NCBI GenBank assembly: GCA_902785785.1
Contig: CADAAA010000002.1
Location: 62,001-126,000 of the forward strand
From: an uncultured Bacteroidia bacterium
GTDB taxonomy: Bacteria > Bacteroidota > Bacteroidia > Bacteroidales > UBA932
Direction: 5' to 3'
DNA: 64,000 nt
Part shown: piece by piece, positions 9,308 to 16,101 of the stretch
Numbering within the stretch: position 1 is the stretch's first letter
How the letters are laid out: the number at the start of each line of letters is the position of its first letter
Program-made: the position numbers and the translations under genes
The notes under the pieces: model-generated
Databases searched by the model: none
Told to the model about the DNA's origin: nothing
What the model saw: only the letters and a program-made list of their open reading frames with translations

Positions 9308-9340
9308 AAAAGGGTCGGACCAGTCCGGCCAGACCCTTTT
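9308..9340 (-). terminator. Terminator of the HU / small basic protein unit
   Basis: AAAAGGGTC (9308-9316) pairs with GACCCTTTT (9332-9340) and the loop can fold further. On the minus strand it is reached 35 bases after the small gene's stop, and the T run makes it a good intrinsic terminator. Because the ends are symmetric it could act on either strand. Confidence 0.75.
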
Positions 9341-9342
9341 CA

Positions 9343-9357
9343 TTAGCAGACTGCTAA
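9343..9357. repeat. Perfect odd-length palindrome
   Basis: TTAGCAG-A-CTGCTAA is a 7-bp perfect inverted repeat with a single-base centre. It lies between the stop of the 29-residue gene and the terminator. It is too tight to form a normal RNA hairpin loop, so a protein-binding site is as likely as a structural role. Confidence 0.4.
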
Positions 9358-9375
9358 AATGGCAGACCAGGAAGA

Positions 9376-9465
9376 TTACTTCTTCTTGTGTCTGTTCTTG
9401 CGCAAACGCTTCTTGCGCTTGTGCGTTGCCATCTTATGCCTCTTGTGTTTCTTTCCGTTTGGCAT
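9376..9465 (-). CDS. 29-residue, very basic, probably ribosome-associated protein
   Basis: A complete ATG-to-TAA frame too short for usual gene callers: MPNGKKHKRHKM, then ATHKRKKRLRKNRHKKK. About two thirds of the residues are Lys, Arg or His. Near-identical peptides sit between HU and RNase G genes in other Bacteroidota as I recall them. Its composition resembles tiny ribosomal proteins such as bL36 or Thx. It follows HU by 16 bases on the same strand and is followed by a terminator, so HU and this gene form one transcript. A role in the ribosome is inference from charge, size and conservation, not shown here. Confidence 0.75.
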   Translation of the reverse strand: MPNGKKHKRHKMATHKRKKRLRKNRHKKK

Positions 9466-9481
9466 AATCCAATAGTTTTAA

Positions 9482-9760
9482 TTATTTCTCCTTGACGGCG
9501 GCAACGAAAACCTTAGCAGGCTTGAATGCAGGGATGTCGTGCTCGGGGATGGTCATGGTAGTATGCTGGGTGATGTTGCGGGCAGCCTTCTGAGCCCTGT
9601 GCTTGATGATGAAGCTACCGAAGCCACGAAGATAAACCGGGTTACCCTTTGCAAGCGAATCCTTGACGCACTCCATGAAAGACTCAACAACGGTCTGGAC
9701 TGCAATTTTCTCAATACCAGTTGCTTTCGCAACCTCGTTAACGATTTCTGCCTTTGTCAT
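9482..9760 (-). CDS. HU/IHF-family DNA-binding protein
   Basis: 92 residues, the usual length for HU. It has the family's N-terminal helices (MTKAEIVNEVAKATGI) and the signature region PVYLRGFGSFIIKHR leading into the DNA-bending arm (about residues 53-75), where the Pro-Ala-Phe-Lys-Pro tail motif PAFKPAK follows. It should bend and compact DNA in the nucleoid. Expression is probably strong, since its promoter has a full -33 and -7 pair (9820-9850). Whether it acts as a homodimer or with another HU subunit cannot be told. Confidence 0.95.
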   Translation of the reverse strand: MTKAEIVNEVAKATGIEKIAVQTVVESFMECVKDSLAKGNPVYLRGFGSFIIKHRAQKAARNITQHTTMTIPEHDIPAFKPAKVFVAAVKEK

Positions 9761-9819
9761 GATAAATGAATTTTATATAGTAAACAAATTAAATGTCCTA
9801 ACTTTTCGTTATTGGAGTG

Positions 9820-9850
9820 CAAAAATAGACTTATTTTTTTAATAATCAAA
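9820..9850 (-). promoter_or_regulatory. Promoter of HU (-33 TTTG, 19 nt, -7 TATTTTTG)
   Basis: On the minus strand TTTG (9850-9847) is followed after 19 bases by TATTTTTG (9827-9820), an ideal Bacteroidota sigma-ABfr promoter. The leader to the HU start codon is about 55 bases. Confidence 0.75.
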
Positions 9851-9860
9851 ATCATAAAGG

Positions 9861-9881
9861 AAAAAAACGGCCCAAAGGCCG
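9861..9881 (-). terminator. Short hairpin with T7 tract, upstream of the HU promoter
   Basis: On the minus strand CGGCC-TTTG-GGCCG (9881-9868) is followed by seven T residues (9867-9861). It would stop minus-strand transcription arriving from beneath lon before it reaches HU. No gene is known to end here, so it may insulate the HU promoter or end an antisense transcript. Confidence 0.5.
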
Positions 9882-9954
9882 GGAGTTCACTGTCAGACAG
9901 TTGAATGGCATGGAGATTGACTATATAATGGTGAACGAACTTGTAGGATACTCG

Positions 9955-9971
9955 TCTGCCAAATTGGCAGA
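9955..9971. repeat. Perfect 17-bp palindrome upstream of lon
   Basis: TCTGCCAA-A-TTGGCAGA is an 8-bp perfect inverted repeat with a one-base centre, 31 bases before the lon ATG. Its place just upstream of a weak -7-like TATGCTTG (9982-9989) suggests an operator. A smaller one of the same style, ACTGTC-A-GACAGT, lies at 9889-9901. It does not match the CIRCE heat-shock operator. The stretch 9882-10001 otherwise holds only a dubious 26-codon frame (9910-9990). Confidence 0.45.
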
Positions 9972-10001
9972 TATCCCCTTTTATGCTTGAAAACTAAACA
10001 T

Positions 10002-12410
10002 ATGACCAACGACAAATTCAATGGTGAATTCATGCTTCCGGGCGGTTCCGGAGTGAATATCATACCCGTAATGCAGGGCGACGGCCCCATGAAGATCGAC
10101 GAAGCGGACCTTCCTGAGAAGCTTCCCATCCTGACCCTCAGGAATGCCGTGATCTTCCCGGGGACCGTGTATCCCGTGACGATAGGACGCGAAAAGTCCA
10201 TCAAGCTCATCAAGGAGGCTGAACAGAACAGTCTCTTCATCGGTGCCGTGCCGCAGCTTGACGTCAATGTAGAAGACCCCAAGGCCGAGGACCTCAGTCC
10301 TTACGGCACGGTAGTCAAGATCGTCAAGACGCTCGAGATGCCCGACGGCACTCTCACTGCCATCCTCCAGGCCTTCAAGCGCATTTCCGTGGACGGAATC
10401 CTCGCCTACGAGCCTTATGTCGTGGCGCGCGTCCACTATCTCGACGAGTTCATGAACAACGAGAACGCCGTCGACAACCGCCTGATAGCCGATTCGCTGA
10501 AGGAGAAGGCCGGATACATCATCCGCGCCTCGTCCTTCGTGACCAAGGAGGCTGTGTCCGCACTCCGTTCCATAGACAATTTCCAGTTCCTGGTCAATTT
10601 CATCGCGACTACCATCGAGGTGGACAATTTCACCGACAAGGCTGACCTGCTGCAGTACGACGACCTGAGGGTGCGCGCCATGAAGCTCCTGACCGTCCTT
10701 GACATCCAGGTCGAGTTCCTGAAGATCAAGCAGGAGATCAACCAGAAGGTCAAGGGCGAGATCGACCAGCAGCAGCGCGAGTACTATCTCAACAACCAGC
10801 TCCGCACCATCCAGGAGGAGCTCGGAATGGACGAGTCCGGCGACTTCGAGAAGTTCCGCCAGCGCGCGGACACCAAAAAGTGGTCCGCGGACGTGCGCGC
10901 GATCTTCGACAAGGAGATGGCCAAGCTCGAGAAGTACAATCCCAGCTCCCCGGACTACAGCATCCAGTACAACTACATCCAGTTCATGCTGGACCTCCCG
11001 TGGGGGGAGACCTCCGAGGATAACCTCGACCTCAAGCATGCCCAGAAGGTCCTGGACGACGACCATTTCGGCCTTGACAAGGTCAAGGACCGCATCATCG
11101 AATACCTCGCCGTGCTGAAACTGAAGGGAAACATGAAGTCTCCCATCCTCTGCCTCTACGGCCCTCCGGGAGTGGGCAAGACCAGCCTCGGCAAGTCCGT
11201 GGCGCGTGCCCTCGGACGCAAGTACGTCCGTATCTCGCTCGGCGGAATGCATGACGAGGCCGAGATCCGCGGCCACCGCAAGACCTACGTAGGAGCCCTG
11301 CCCGGCCGTATCCTGAACGGCATCTGCCGGGCCGGCACCTCCAATCCCGTCATCGTTCTCGACGAGATCGACAAGCTCGCCAGCGACTTCAAGGGTGACC
11401 CGTCGTCCGCTCTGCTGGAGGCCCTCGATCCCGAGCAGAACTCCACCTTCCATGACAACTACCTGGACATCGACTACGACCTGTCCAATGTCCTGTTCAT
11501 CACTACTGCGAACGGCACCTCCACCATACAGCCGGCTCTTCTCGACCGCATGGAGATGATAAACGTCACGGGTTATCTCGCCGAAGAGAAGCTCGAGATA
11601 GCCAAGCGCTACCTGCTGCCCAAGCAGCTCAAGGAGCACGGTATCGGCAAGGACGAGCTGCGTATCAGCAAGCCCGGCCTCGCCGCCATCATCGACAGTT
11701 ACACGCACGAGTCAGGAGTCCGTGGCCTTGAGAAGCAGATCGCCAAGATCGCACGCGTGACCGCGAAGAAGATAGCCCTTGGAGAGGATTATCCTCATGT
11801 CATCAAGCCAGAGCATCTCAGGGAGTACCTCGGCCTGCCGACCAATTTCCACGACCTGCAGAAGGGCAACGAGATGCCCGGAGTGGTCACGGGTCTCGCA
11901 TGGACCTCCATGGGAGGCGAAATCCTCTTCGTGGAGAGTCAGGTCAGCGTAGGCAAGGGCAACCTCTCGATGACCGGCAATCTCGGTGACGTGATGAAGG
12001 AGTCGGCGACCATTGCATACCAGTACCTGAAGGCCCATCCCGAGCTCGCTGAGATCACTCCTGAGGAGTTCTCCACCAAGGACATACACGTCCATGTGCC
12101 CGAAGGCGCAGTTCCCAAGGACGGCCCTTCGGCCGGCATCACGATGGTCAGCTCGATGGTGTCCGCCCTGCGCGGCAAGAGCCTGAAGAGCGGCATCGCT
12201 ATGACGGGCGAAATGACCCTGCGCGGACGGGTGCTGCCGGTAGGCGGCATCAAGGAGAAGATCCTTGCGGCGAAGCGTGCCGGAGTCACGACCATAGTTA
12301 TCTCCGAGGACAACCGAAAAGATATAGAGGATATCAAGGATATTTACGTAAAAGGACTTACATTTGTATATGTAAAGACTATCAAGGACGTAATAGACAA
12401 TATCTTCTGA
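10002..12410 (+). CDS. lon: ATP-dependent protease La (Lon)
   Basis: 802 residues. The ATG at 10002 is preferred to an in-frame TTG at 9987. Lon degrades misfolded and some regulatory proteins in the cytoplasm. The N-terminal substrate-binding domain starts at LPILTLRNAVIFPG. The AAA+ module has Walker A GPPGVGKTS (from residue ~387) and Walker B VIVLDEIDK. The protease domain has catalytic Ser710 in KDGPSAGITM and Lys753 in GGIKEKI, with the 43-residue spacing known from E. coli Lon. It heads an operon: its TGA overlaps the ung ATG (TGATG at 12408-12412). The palindrome at 9955-9971 may regulate it. Confidence 0.97.
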   Translation: MTNDKFNGEFMLPGGSGVNIIPVMQGDGPMKIDEADLPEKLPILTLRNAVIFPGTVYPVTIGREKSIKLIKEAEQNSLFIGAVPQLDVNVEDPKAEDLSPYGTVVKIVKTLEMPDGTLTAILQAFKRISVDGILAYEPYVVARVHYLDEFMNNENAVDNRLIADSLKEKAGYIIRASSFVTKEAVSALRSIDNFQFLVNFIATTIEVDNFTDKADLLQYDDLRVRAMKLLTVLDIQVEFLKIKQEINQKVKGEIDQQQREYYLNNQLRTIQEELGMDESGDFEKFRQRADTKKWSADVRAIFDKEMAKLEKYNPSSPDYSIQYNYIQFMLDLPWGETSEDNLDLKHAQKVLDDDHFGLDKVKDRIIEYLAVLKLKGNMKSPILCLYGPPGVGKTSLGKSVARALGRKYVRISLGGMHDEAEIRGHRKTYVGALPGRILNGICRAGTSNPVIVLDEIDKLASDFKGDPSSALLEALDPEQNSTFHDNYLDIDYDLSNVLFITTANGTSTIQPALLDRMEMINVTGYLAEEKLEIAKRYLLPKQLKEHGIGKDELRISKPGLAAIIDSYTHESGVRGLEKQIAKIARVTAKKIALGEDYPHVIKPEHLREYLGLPTNFHDLQKGNEMPGVVTGLAWTSMGGEILFVESQVSVGKGNLSMTGNLGDVMKESATIAYQYLKAHPELAEITPEEFSTKDIHVHVPEGAVPKDGPSAGITMVSSMVSALRGKSLKSGIAMTGEMTLRGRVLPVGGIKEKILAAKRAGVTTIVISEDNRKDIEDIKDIYVKGLTFVYVKTIKDVIDNIF

Positions 12411-13078
12411 TGGACGTAAAAATAGAACAAAGCTGGAAACAAGCCCTGCAGAGTGAGTTCGACAAACCCTACTTTGCGGAGCTTGTCCGTTTTCTGCATG
12501 CGGAGAAGTCTGCCGGCCAGGTCATCTATCCTCCCGGAAAACAGATCTTCCGGGCGTTCGAGCTCACTCCCCTTGACAAGGTCAAGGTCGTGATCCTCGG
12601 CCAGGACCCGTATCACGGCTACGGCCAGGCCATGGGCCTGTCGTTCTCCGTGCCGGACGGGGTCCCGGCCCCGCCCTCGCTCAAGAACATCTTCAAGGAG
12701 ATCGAGGACGATCTCGGTATCAGGATGAGCGGCAGGCCGAACCTTGAGGGCTGGGCCCGCCAGGGAGTCCTCCTGCTCAATGCGGTGCTCACGGTCCGCG
12801 CCTCGCAGCCGGCTTCGCACAGCGCCATTGGATGGCAGGAGTTCACCGATGCGGTCATTCGCTGCATCAACGCCAACTGCGAAGGTGTCGTGTTCCTCCT
12901 TTGGGGCAATTTCGCGCGCGCCAAGCGCGAGCTGATAGATACTTCCCGCCACTACGTGCTGGAGGCGCCGCATCCTTCTCCGCTTGCGCGCGGAGCCTTC
13001 TTCGGATGCAGGCATTTCTCCCGCACCAACGACATTCTCGCCCGTCAGGGCAAAACTCCCATCGATTGGCAATTATGA
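12410..13078 (+). CDS. ung: Uracil-DNA glycosylase
   Basis: 222 residues, normal for family 1 UDG. It removes uracil from DNA as the first step of base excision repair. The water-activating motif GQDPYHG and the C-terminal minor-groove motif HPSPLARGAFFGCRHF are intact. Its start overlaps the lon stop by one base and its stop overlaps coaD by ATGA, so translation is probably coupled across lon-ung-coaD. Confidence 0.97.
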   Translation: MDVKIEQSWKQALQSEFDKPYFAELVRFLHAEKSAGQVIYPPGKQIFRAFELTPLDKVKVVILGQDPYHGYGQAMGLSFSVPDGVPAPPSLKNIFKEIEDDLGIRMSGRPNLEGWARQGVLLLNAVLTVRASQPASHSAIGWQEFTDAVIRCINANCEGVVFLLWGNFARAKRELIDTSRHYVLEAPHPSPLARGAFFGCRHFSRTNDILARQGKTPIDWQL

Positions 13079-13551
13079 AAAAGACTGCATTCTTCCCGGG
13101 ATCGTTCGATCCCTTTACCGCAGGACATCTCAATATCCTGAAACGCGCCTTGACCATGTTCGACGAGGTGGTCGTGGCCGTTGGTATCAACCAGGACAAG
13201 CGCGGTTTCTTCGACATGGACCAGAGGATGGATATCATCCGGCAGGCTGTCGCCGGACTTGACGGTGTCAGGATTGTCAAGTACGACAGCCTGACCGTCG
13301 ACGCCTGCCGTCAGCTCGGTATCAAGCACATTGTGCGCGGCGTGCGCAATATGCTCGACTTCGAGAACGAGCGCGCTATCGCCGATGCCAACCGCCGTAT
13401 CGCGCCTGAGATCGAGACGGTCATCATCCCGACCGCCCAGGAGTTCGCGCACATCTCCTCTTCGGCAGTGCGCGACATCCTCAAGCACAAGGGAGATACG
13501 AGCCTGTTCCTTTCGGAAGGCGTTGTGCTTCCTGAAGTTCCGCAGTCATGA
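13075..13551 (+). CDS. coaD: Phosphopantetheine adenylyltransferase
   Basis: 158 residues. The ATG at 13075 gives the expected N-terminus MKKTAFFPGSFDPFTAGH; the longer open frame upstream lies within ung and is not used. The enzyme joins 4'-phosphopantetheine and ATP to dephospho-CoA, the fourth step of coenzyme A synthesis. The nucleotidyltransferase motif TAGH and the C-terminal ISSSAVRD motif are present. It overlaps ung by four bases at the start and the DUF5106 gene by four bases at the end. Confidence 0.97.
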   Translation: MKKTAFFPGSFDPFTAGHLNILKRALTMFDEVVVAVGINQDKRGFFDMDQRMDIIRQAVAGLDGVRIVKYDSLTVDACRQLGIKHIVRGVRNMLDFENERAIADANRRIAPEIETVIIPTAQEFAHISSSAVRDILKHKGDTSLFLSEGVVLPEVPQS

Positions 13552-15020
13552 GACGCCTGGCGCTGGTATTGCTGCTGGCGGCGGCGCTGCTGCCCCTGCG
13601 CCTGCAGGCGCAGGACGCCACGCCGCTGGACTCGGCCTTGACGGCCGCCCTTGACTCGCGTCTTGACGAGTATTTCGCCGCGCTGGAGCGCGAGCCCATA
13701 CAGGTCAAGATAGGGGAGTGCGACTTCATGCTCGAGAGCTGCGACGACCCGCTCGTGAAGCAGTACGTCGCGGTCCGCATATATGACCATTTCCTCGGTT
13801 CGAAGGTCATGGGCGACGAAGCCGTGGCCGTCCACATGGTGGACGACTGGTTCGTCCCGGGCAAGGTCGCGATGTACAGCGACATCGACCTGATGAACGC
13901 CAAGATCTACGCCCAGTTCCACCGGAGTTCCCTGATAGGGATGGAGGCTCCTGTGCTCACGCTGCGGGACATTGACGGCTCTGCCGTCCCTGCCCCCGCC
14001 GCAGGCGCAGTCAGCGTCCTGTTCTTCTACGATACTTCCTGTTCGAAGTGCAAACTTGAGACGCTGAGGCTGAACGGTTTCCTCCCGGAAGTCGATGTGC
14101 CCCTCGAGTTCTACGCCATTTATACCGGTGCGTTCAAGGAGCAGTGGCAGGACTACATCACCTTCCGTTGGGATATCGACTGCCCTTCGGTAAAGATACA
14201 TCATGTATGGGATCCTGAGCTCGAGTCCGACTTCCAGGTGCTTTACGGAGTCCTGCAGACTCCACAGATGCTGCTGATAGACAGGAACGGCATAATAGTC
14301 GGACGTTCCCTTGATACCGAAGCCCTCGCTAAGCTTCTTCCTACGCTGTTCGAGCAGCCATACGAATATGGGGCGGAGCCTTCCACGGAGCTTTTCGACA
14401 CTCTCTTCGGAGATGGTGAACCGAGTGCGGCCAACATCCTCGAGACGGCCCAGTACATCAAGGACCGGGCGCTGGAGCGGTCGGACTCCGTCTTATGCCG
14501 CCACATGCTCGGAGACATGATGTATTATCTGATGGATACTCCGGGAGAGGAATACAAGCTCGCCCTCCATACCTTCATCACACTGTATGTCAAGGGTGAT
14601 CCAGCCATGTGGTCATCTCCTTCGGACCAGCAGCGTGTCGTCCGTCCGGCGGAAGTCTGCATGGACCTGCTCGACAGGGTTCCCGTCGGTTCCAGGATAC
14701 CGAAAGTCAAGGTGCGTGGCGTCCTGTTGAAGGGAGAAGGTCCTGTTGACCTTTCCGCGCTGCGGACGCGCAATCTCCGCCGCCTTCGCGGCAATCCTTC
14801 CTATATCCTTTTCCATACGCCGGGCTGCTCTTCCTGCGATGCGGAGCTGGATGCTGTTCAGGGTGTATTTGCCAAGGAACCGGGAGCCCGCGTGCTTCTC
14901 GTCAACCCAGAGGAAAACGGTATGGAACTGCTGGATACCTTCGACCTTTCAGTGCTCCCGTTCGCGCTGAAGATGGACCGCAAGGGCACCGTCCAGGGGA
15001 AATACATTTCATTTCTCTGA
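13548..15020 (+). CDS. DUF5106-type secreted protein with two thioredoxin-like CxxC sites
   Basis: 490 residues with a cleavable signal peptide (LALVLLLAAALLPLRLQAQD). A helical N-terminal domain as in DUF5106 proteins (about residues 25-140) precedes a thioredoxin-like domain with FFYDTSCSKCKLE and the cis-Pro region GVLQTPQMLLID. Near the C-terminus a second thioredoxin-like stretch carries HTPGCSSCDAE. Both are CxxC pairs, so the protein may be a periplasmic disulfide reductase or redox carrier; partners are unknown. It ends the lon-ung-coaD operon, overlapping coaD by ATGA. The second CxxC region is shorter and more diverged and may be only a partial fold. Confidence 0.8.
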   Translation: MRRLALVLLLAAALLPLRLQAQDATPLDSALTAALDSRLDEYFAALEREPIQVKIGECDFMLESCDDPLVKQYVAVRIYDHFLGSKVMGDEAVAVHMVDDWFVPGKVAMYSDIDLMNAKIYAQFHRSSLIGMEAPVLTLRDIDGSAVPAPAAGAVSVLFFYDTSCSKCKLETLRLNGFLPEVDVPLEFYAIYTGAFKEQWQDYITFRWDIDCPSVKIHHVWDPELESDFQVLYGVLQTPQMLLIDRNGIIVGRSLDTEALAKLLPTLFEQPYEYGAEPSTELFDTLFGDGEPSAANILETAQYIKDRALERSDSVLCRHMLGDMMYYLMDTPGEEYKLALHTFITLYVKGDPAMWSSPSDQQRVVRPAEVCMDLLDRVPVGSRIPKVKVRGVLLKGEGPVDLSALRTRNLRRLRGNPSYILFHTPGCSSCDAELDAVQGVFAKEPGARVLLVNPEENGMELLDTFDLSVLPFALKMDRKGTVQGKYISFL

Positions 15021-15077
15021 TATTGAATCCTTTCAATATTATTGTTATATTTGCATGTACTGACCAATACATGCAAA
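15020..15077 (+). promoter_or_regulatory. Promoter overlapped by two inverted repeats (probable operator)
   Basis: The -33 TTG (15023-15025), 20-nt spacer and -7 TATATTTG (15046-15053) form a good promoter. A perfect 10-bp inverted repeat, TTTGCATGTA (15050-15059) and TACATGCAAA (15068-15077), covers the end of the -7 box and the expected start site near 15060. A second repeat, ATATTGAA-tcct-TTCAATAT (15020-15039), covers the -33 box. The first repeat is the typical layout of a repressor operator. Confidence 0.6.
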
Positions 15078-15080
15078 GCC

Positions 15081-15314
15081 TTGAAACGTAACAGCAAGAA
15101 AAACCCGGCCGTGTCTCCCGACTTCCTGGACAAGCAGCGGGCGTCGCTCAGACGTACCCACAGGCAGGTCATCTATCTGAACGAAAAAGAACTGGCAGCC
15201 ATAGACGAGTATTGCCGCCAGTTCAAGATTTCTGCTAAGTCCGCGCTCTACCGCCAGGCCATCATGGAGAGGATCCTCGCCGGCCTGGACCAGAACCATC
15301 CTACGCTTTTCTAG
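15081..15314 (+). CDS. Small ribbon-helix-helix-like protein
   Basis: 77 residues if it starts at the TTG at 15081; an in-frame GTG at 15111 is the alternative, and no ATG is in frame upstream of the conserved part. The core RTHRQVIYLNEKELAAIDEYC followed by a second helix (ISAKSALYRQAIMERIL) fits the strand-helix-helix pattern of RHH DNA-binding proteins. A short protein of this type appears widely in Bacteroidota as I recall it, without known function. The promoter lies on a perfect palindrome, which would suit autorepression. The stop codon overlaps that of the convergent metallopeptidase (CTAG). Confidence 0.65.
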   Translation: MKRNSKKNPAVSPDFLDKQRASLRRTHRQVIYLNEKELAAIDEYCRQFKISAKSALYRQAIMERILAGLDQNHPTLF

Positions 15315-15982
15315 TTCCTCCGGGCCATCCCGATGTAGTATAGCAGGGTGGCCAGCGATCCGATAGCCGCTATGAAATAGGTGTACGCCGCCCATTTGAG
15401 GGCATCGGCGGCCATAGGTGCCGTTTCGCTGTCGACGATGCGCGACTCCTTGAGCCATGCCACGGCCCTCTGACTGGCGTTGACCTCGACCGGGAGGGTG
15501 ATGATGCTGAAGAGCGTCGTCGCTCCGAACAGAATGATGCCAAGCCACAGCAGTGAAGGCGTGATATTGATCAGGAGCACTCCGAGGAGGATAATCCACT
15601 GTACAGTCTTATTGGCAAAACTGACGACCGGCACGAGGGCGGTGCGCATCTTGAGCGGGGCGTAGCCCTTGGCATGCTGCAGCACGTGGCCGCACTCGTG
15701 CGCGGCCACTGCCGCGGCGGCGATGCTGCGCTGCCCGTAGACCGACTCGCTGAGGTTGACCGTCATGGTCTCGGGGTTGAAGTGATCGGTCAGTTGTCCC
15801 TGGACGCTAGTGATGCGGACATTGGTGATGCCGTTGTCCTCAAGCATCTTCCTGGCGACCTCGGCCCCGGTAAGCCTGCCGGGGGTAGGTATCTGAGAGT
15901 ATTTGGCGAACCTGCTCTGCAGGGTCTGCTGGATGATGAAGCTGAGCACCATCACGGCAATGACTATGAACCAGATATTCAT
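15311..15982 (-). CDS. Membrane zinc metallopeptidase (YugP / Zn_peptidase_2 type)
   Basis: 223 residues from the ATG at 15982 (MNIWFIVIAVMVL); upstream in-frame codons to 16036 overlap the promoter. A first membrane helix is followed by the zinc-protease motif AAHECGHVLQH (HExxH-like HECGH), then at least two central helices (WIILLGVLLINI and WLGIILFGATTLFSI) and a final helix (AIGSLATLLYYIG). LPVEVNASQRA is conserved in the family and may supply the third zinc ligand. The physiological substrate is not known. It is divergent from alr and convergent with the RHH-like gene. Confidence 0.88.
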   Translation of the reverse strand: MNIWFIVIAVMVLSFIIQQTLQSRFAKYSQIPTPGRLTGAEVARKMLEDNGITNVRITSVQGQLTDHFNPETMTVNLSESVYGQRSIAAAAVAAHECGHVLQHAKGYAPLKMRTALVPVVSFANKTVQWIILLGVLLINITPSLLWLGIILFGATTLFSIITLPVEVNASQRAVAWLKESRIVDSETAPMAADALKWAAYTYFIAAIGSLATLLYYIGMARRN

Positions 15983-16005
15983 TTCTTCTAAGTTTAATCC
16001 GAGTC

Positions 16006-16037
16006 CAAATATACAAATTCCACACCTATTATTCAAA
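16006..16037 (-). promoter_or_regulatory. Promoter of the zinc metallopeptidase
   Basis: On the minus strand TTTG (16037-16034), 20 bases, then TATATTTG (16013-16006). The start codon follows 23 bases after the -7 box. Confidence 0.7.
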
Positions 16038-16045
16038 CCTGACCT

Positions 16046-16076
16046 TTTGTCATTGTTGGCGAATTTTGTAATTTTG
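16046..16076 (+). promoter_or_regulatory. Promoter of alr
   Basis: TTTG (16046-16049), 19 bases, then TAATTTTG (16069-16076). The expected start site near 16083 rules out the in-frame TTG at 16081 and supports ATG 16102. Confidence 0.7.
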
Positions 16077-16101
16077 CAGATTGTGTAACCCCGATACTGG
16101 A

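Noticed and set aside
9910..9990. 26-codon open frame just upstream of lon (MEIDYIMVNELVG...)
   Set aside because: It contains a perfect palindrome, shows no stalling motif or recognisable family, and its end overlaps the region before the lon start. It could be a leader peptide but the evidence is too thin to call.
9981..11708. Long minus-strand open frame antisense to lon (575 codons)
   Set aside because: It mirrors the codon pattern of lon, as expected in GC-rich coding DNA, and has no domain of its own. The same applies to the long frames antisense to the TonB receptor (22659-23918), susC2 (28100-29263), susD1 (31765-33255), susC3 (43262-44383) and the DUF362 gene (48053-49393).
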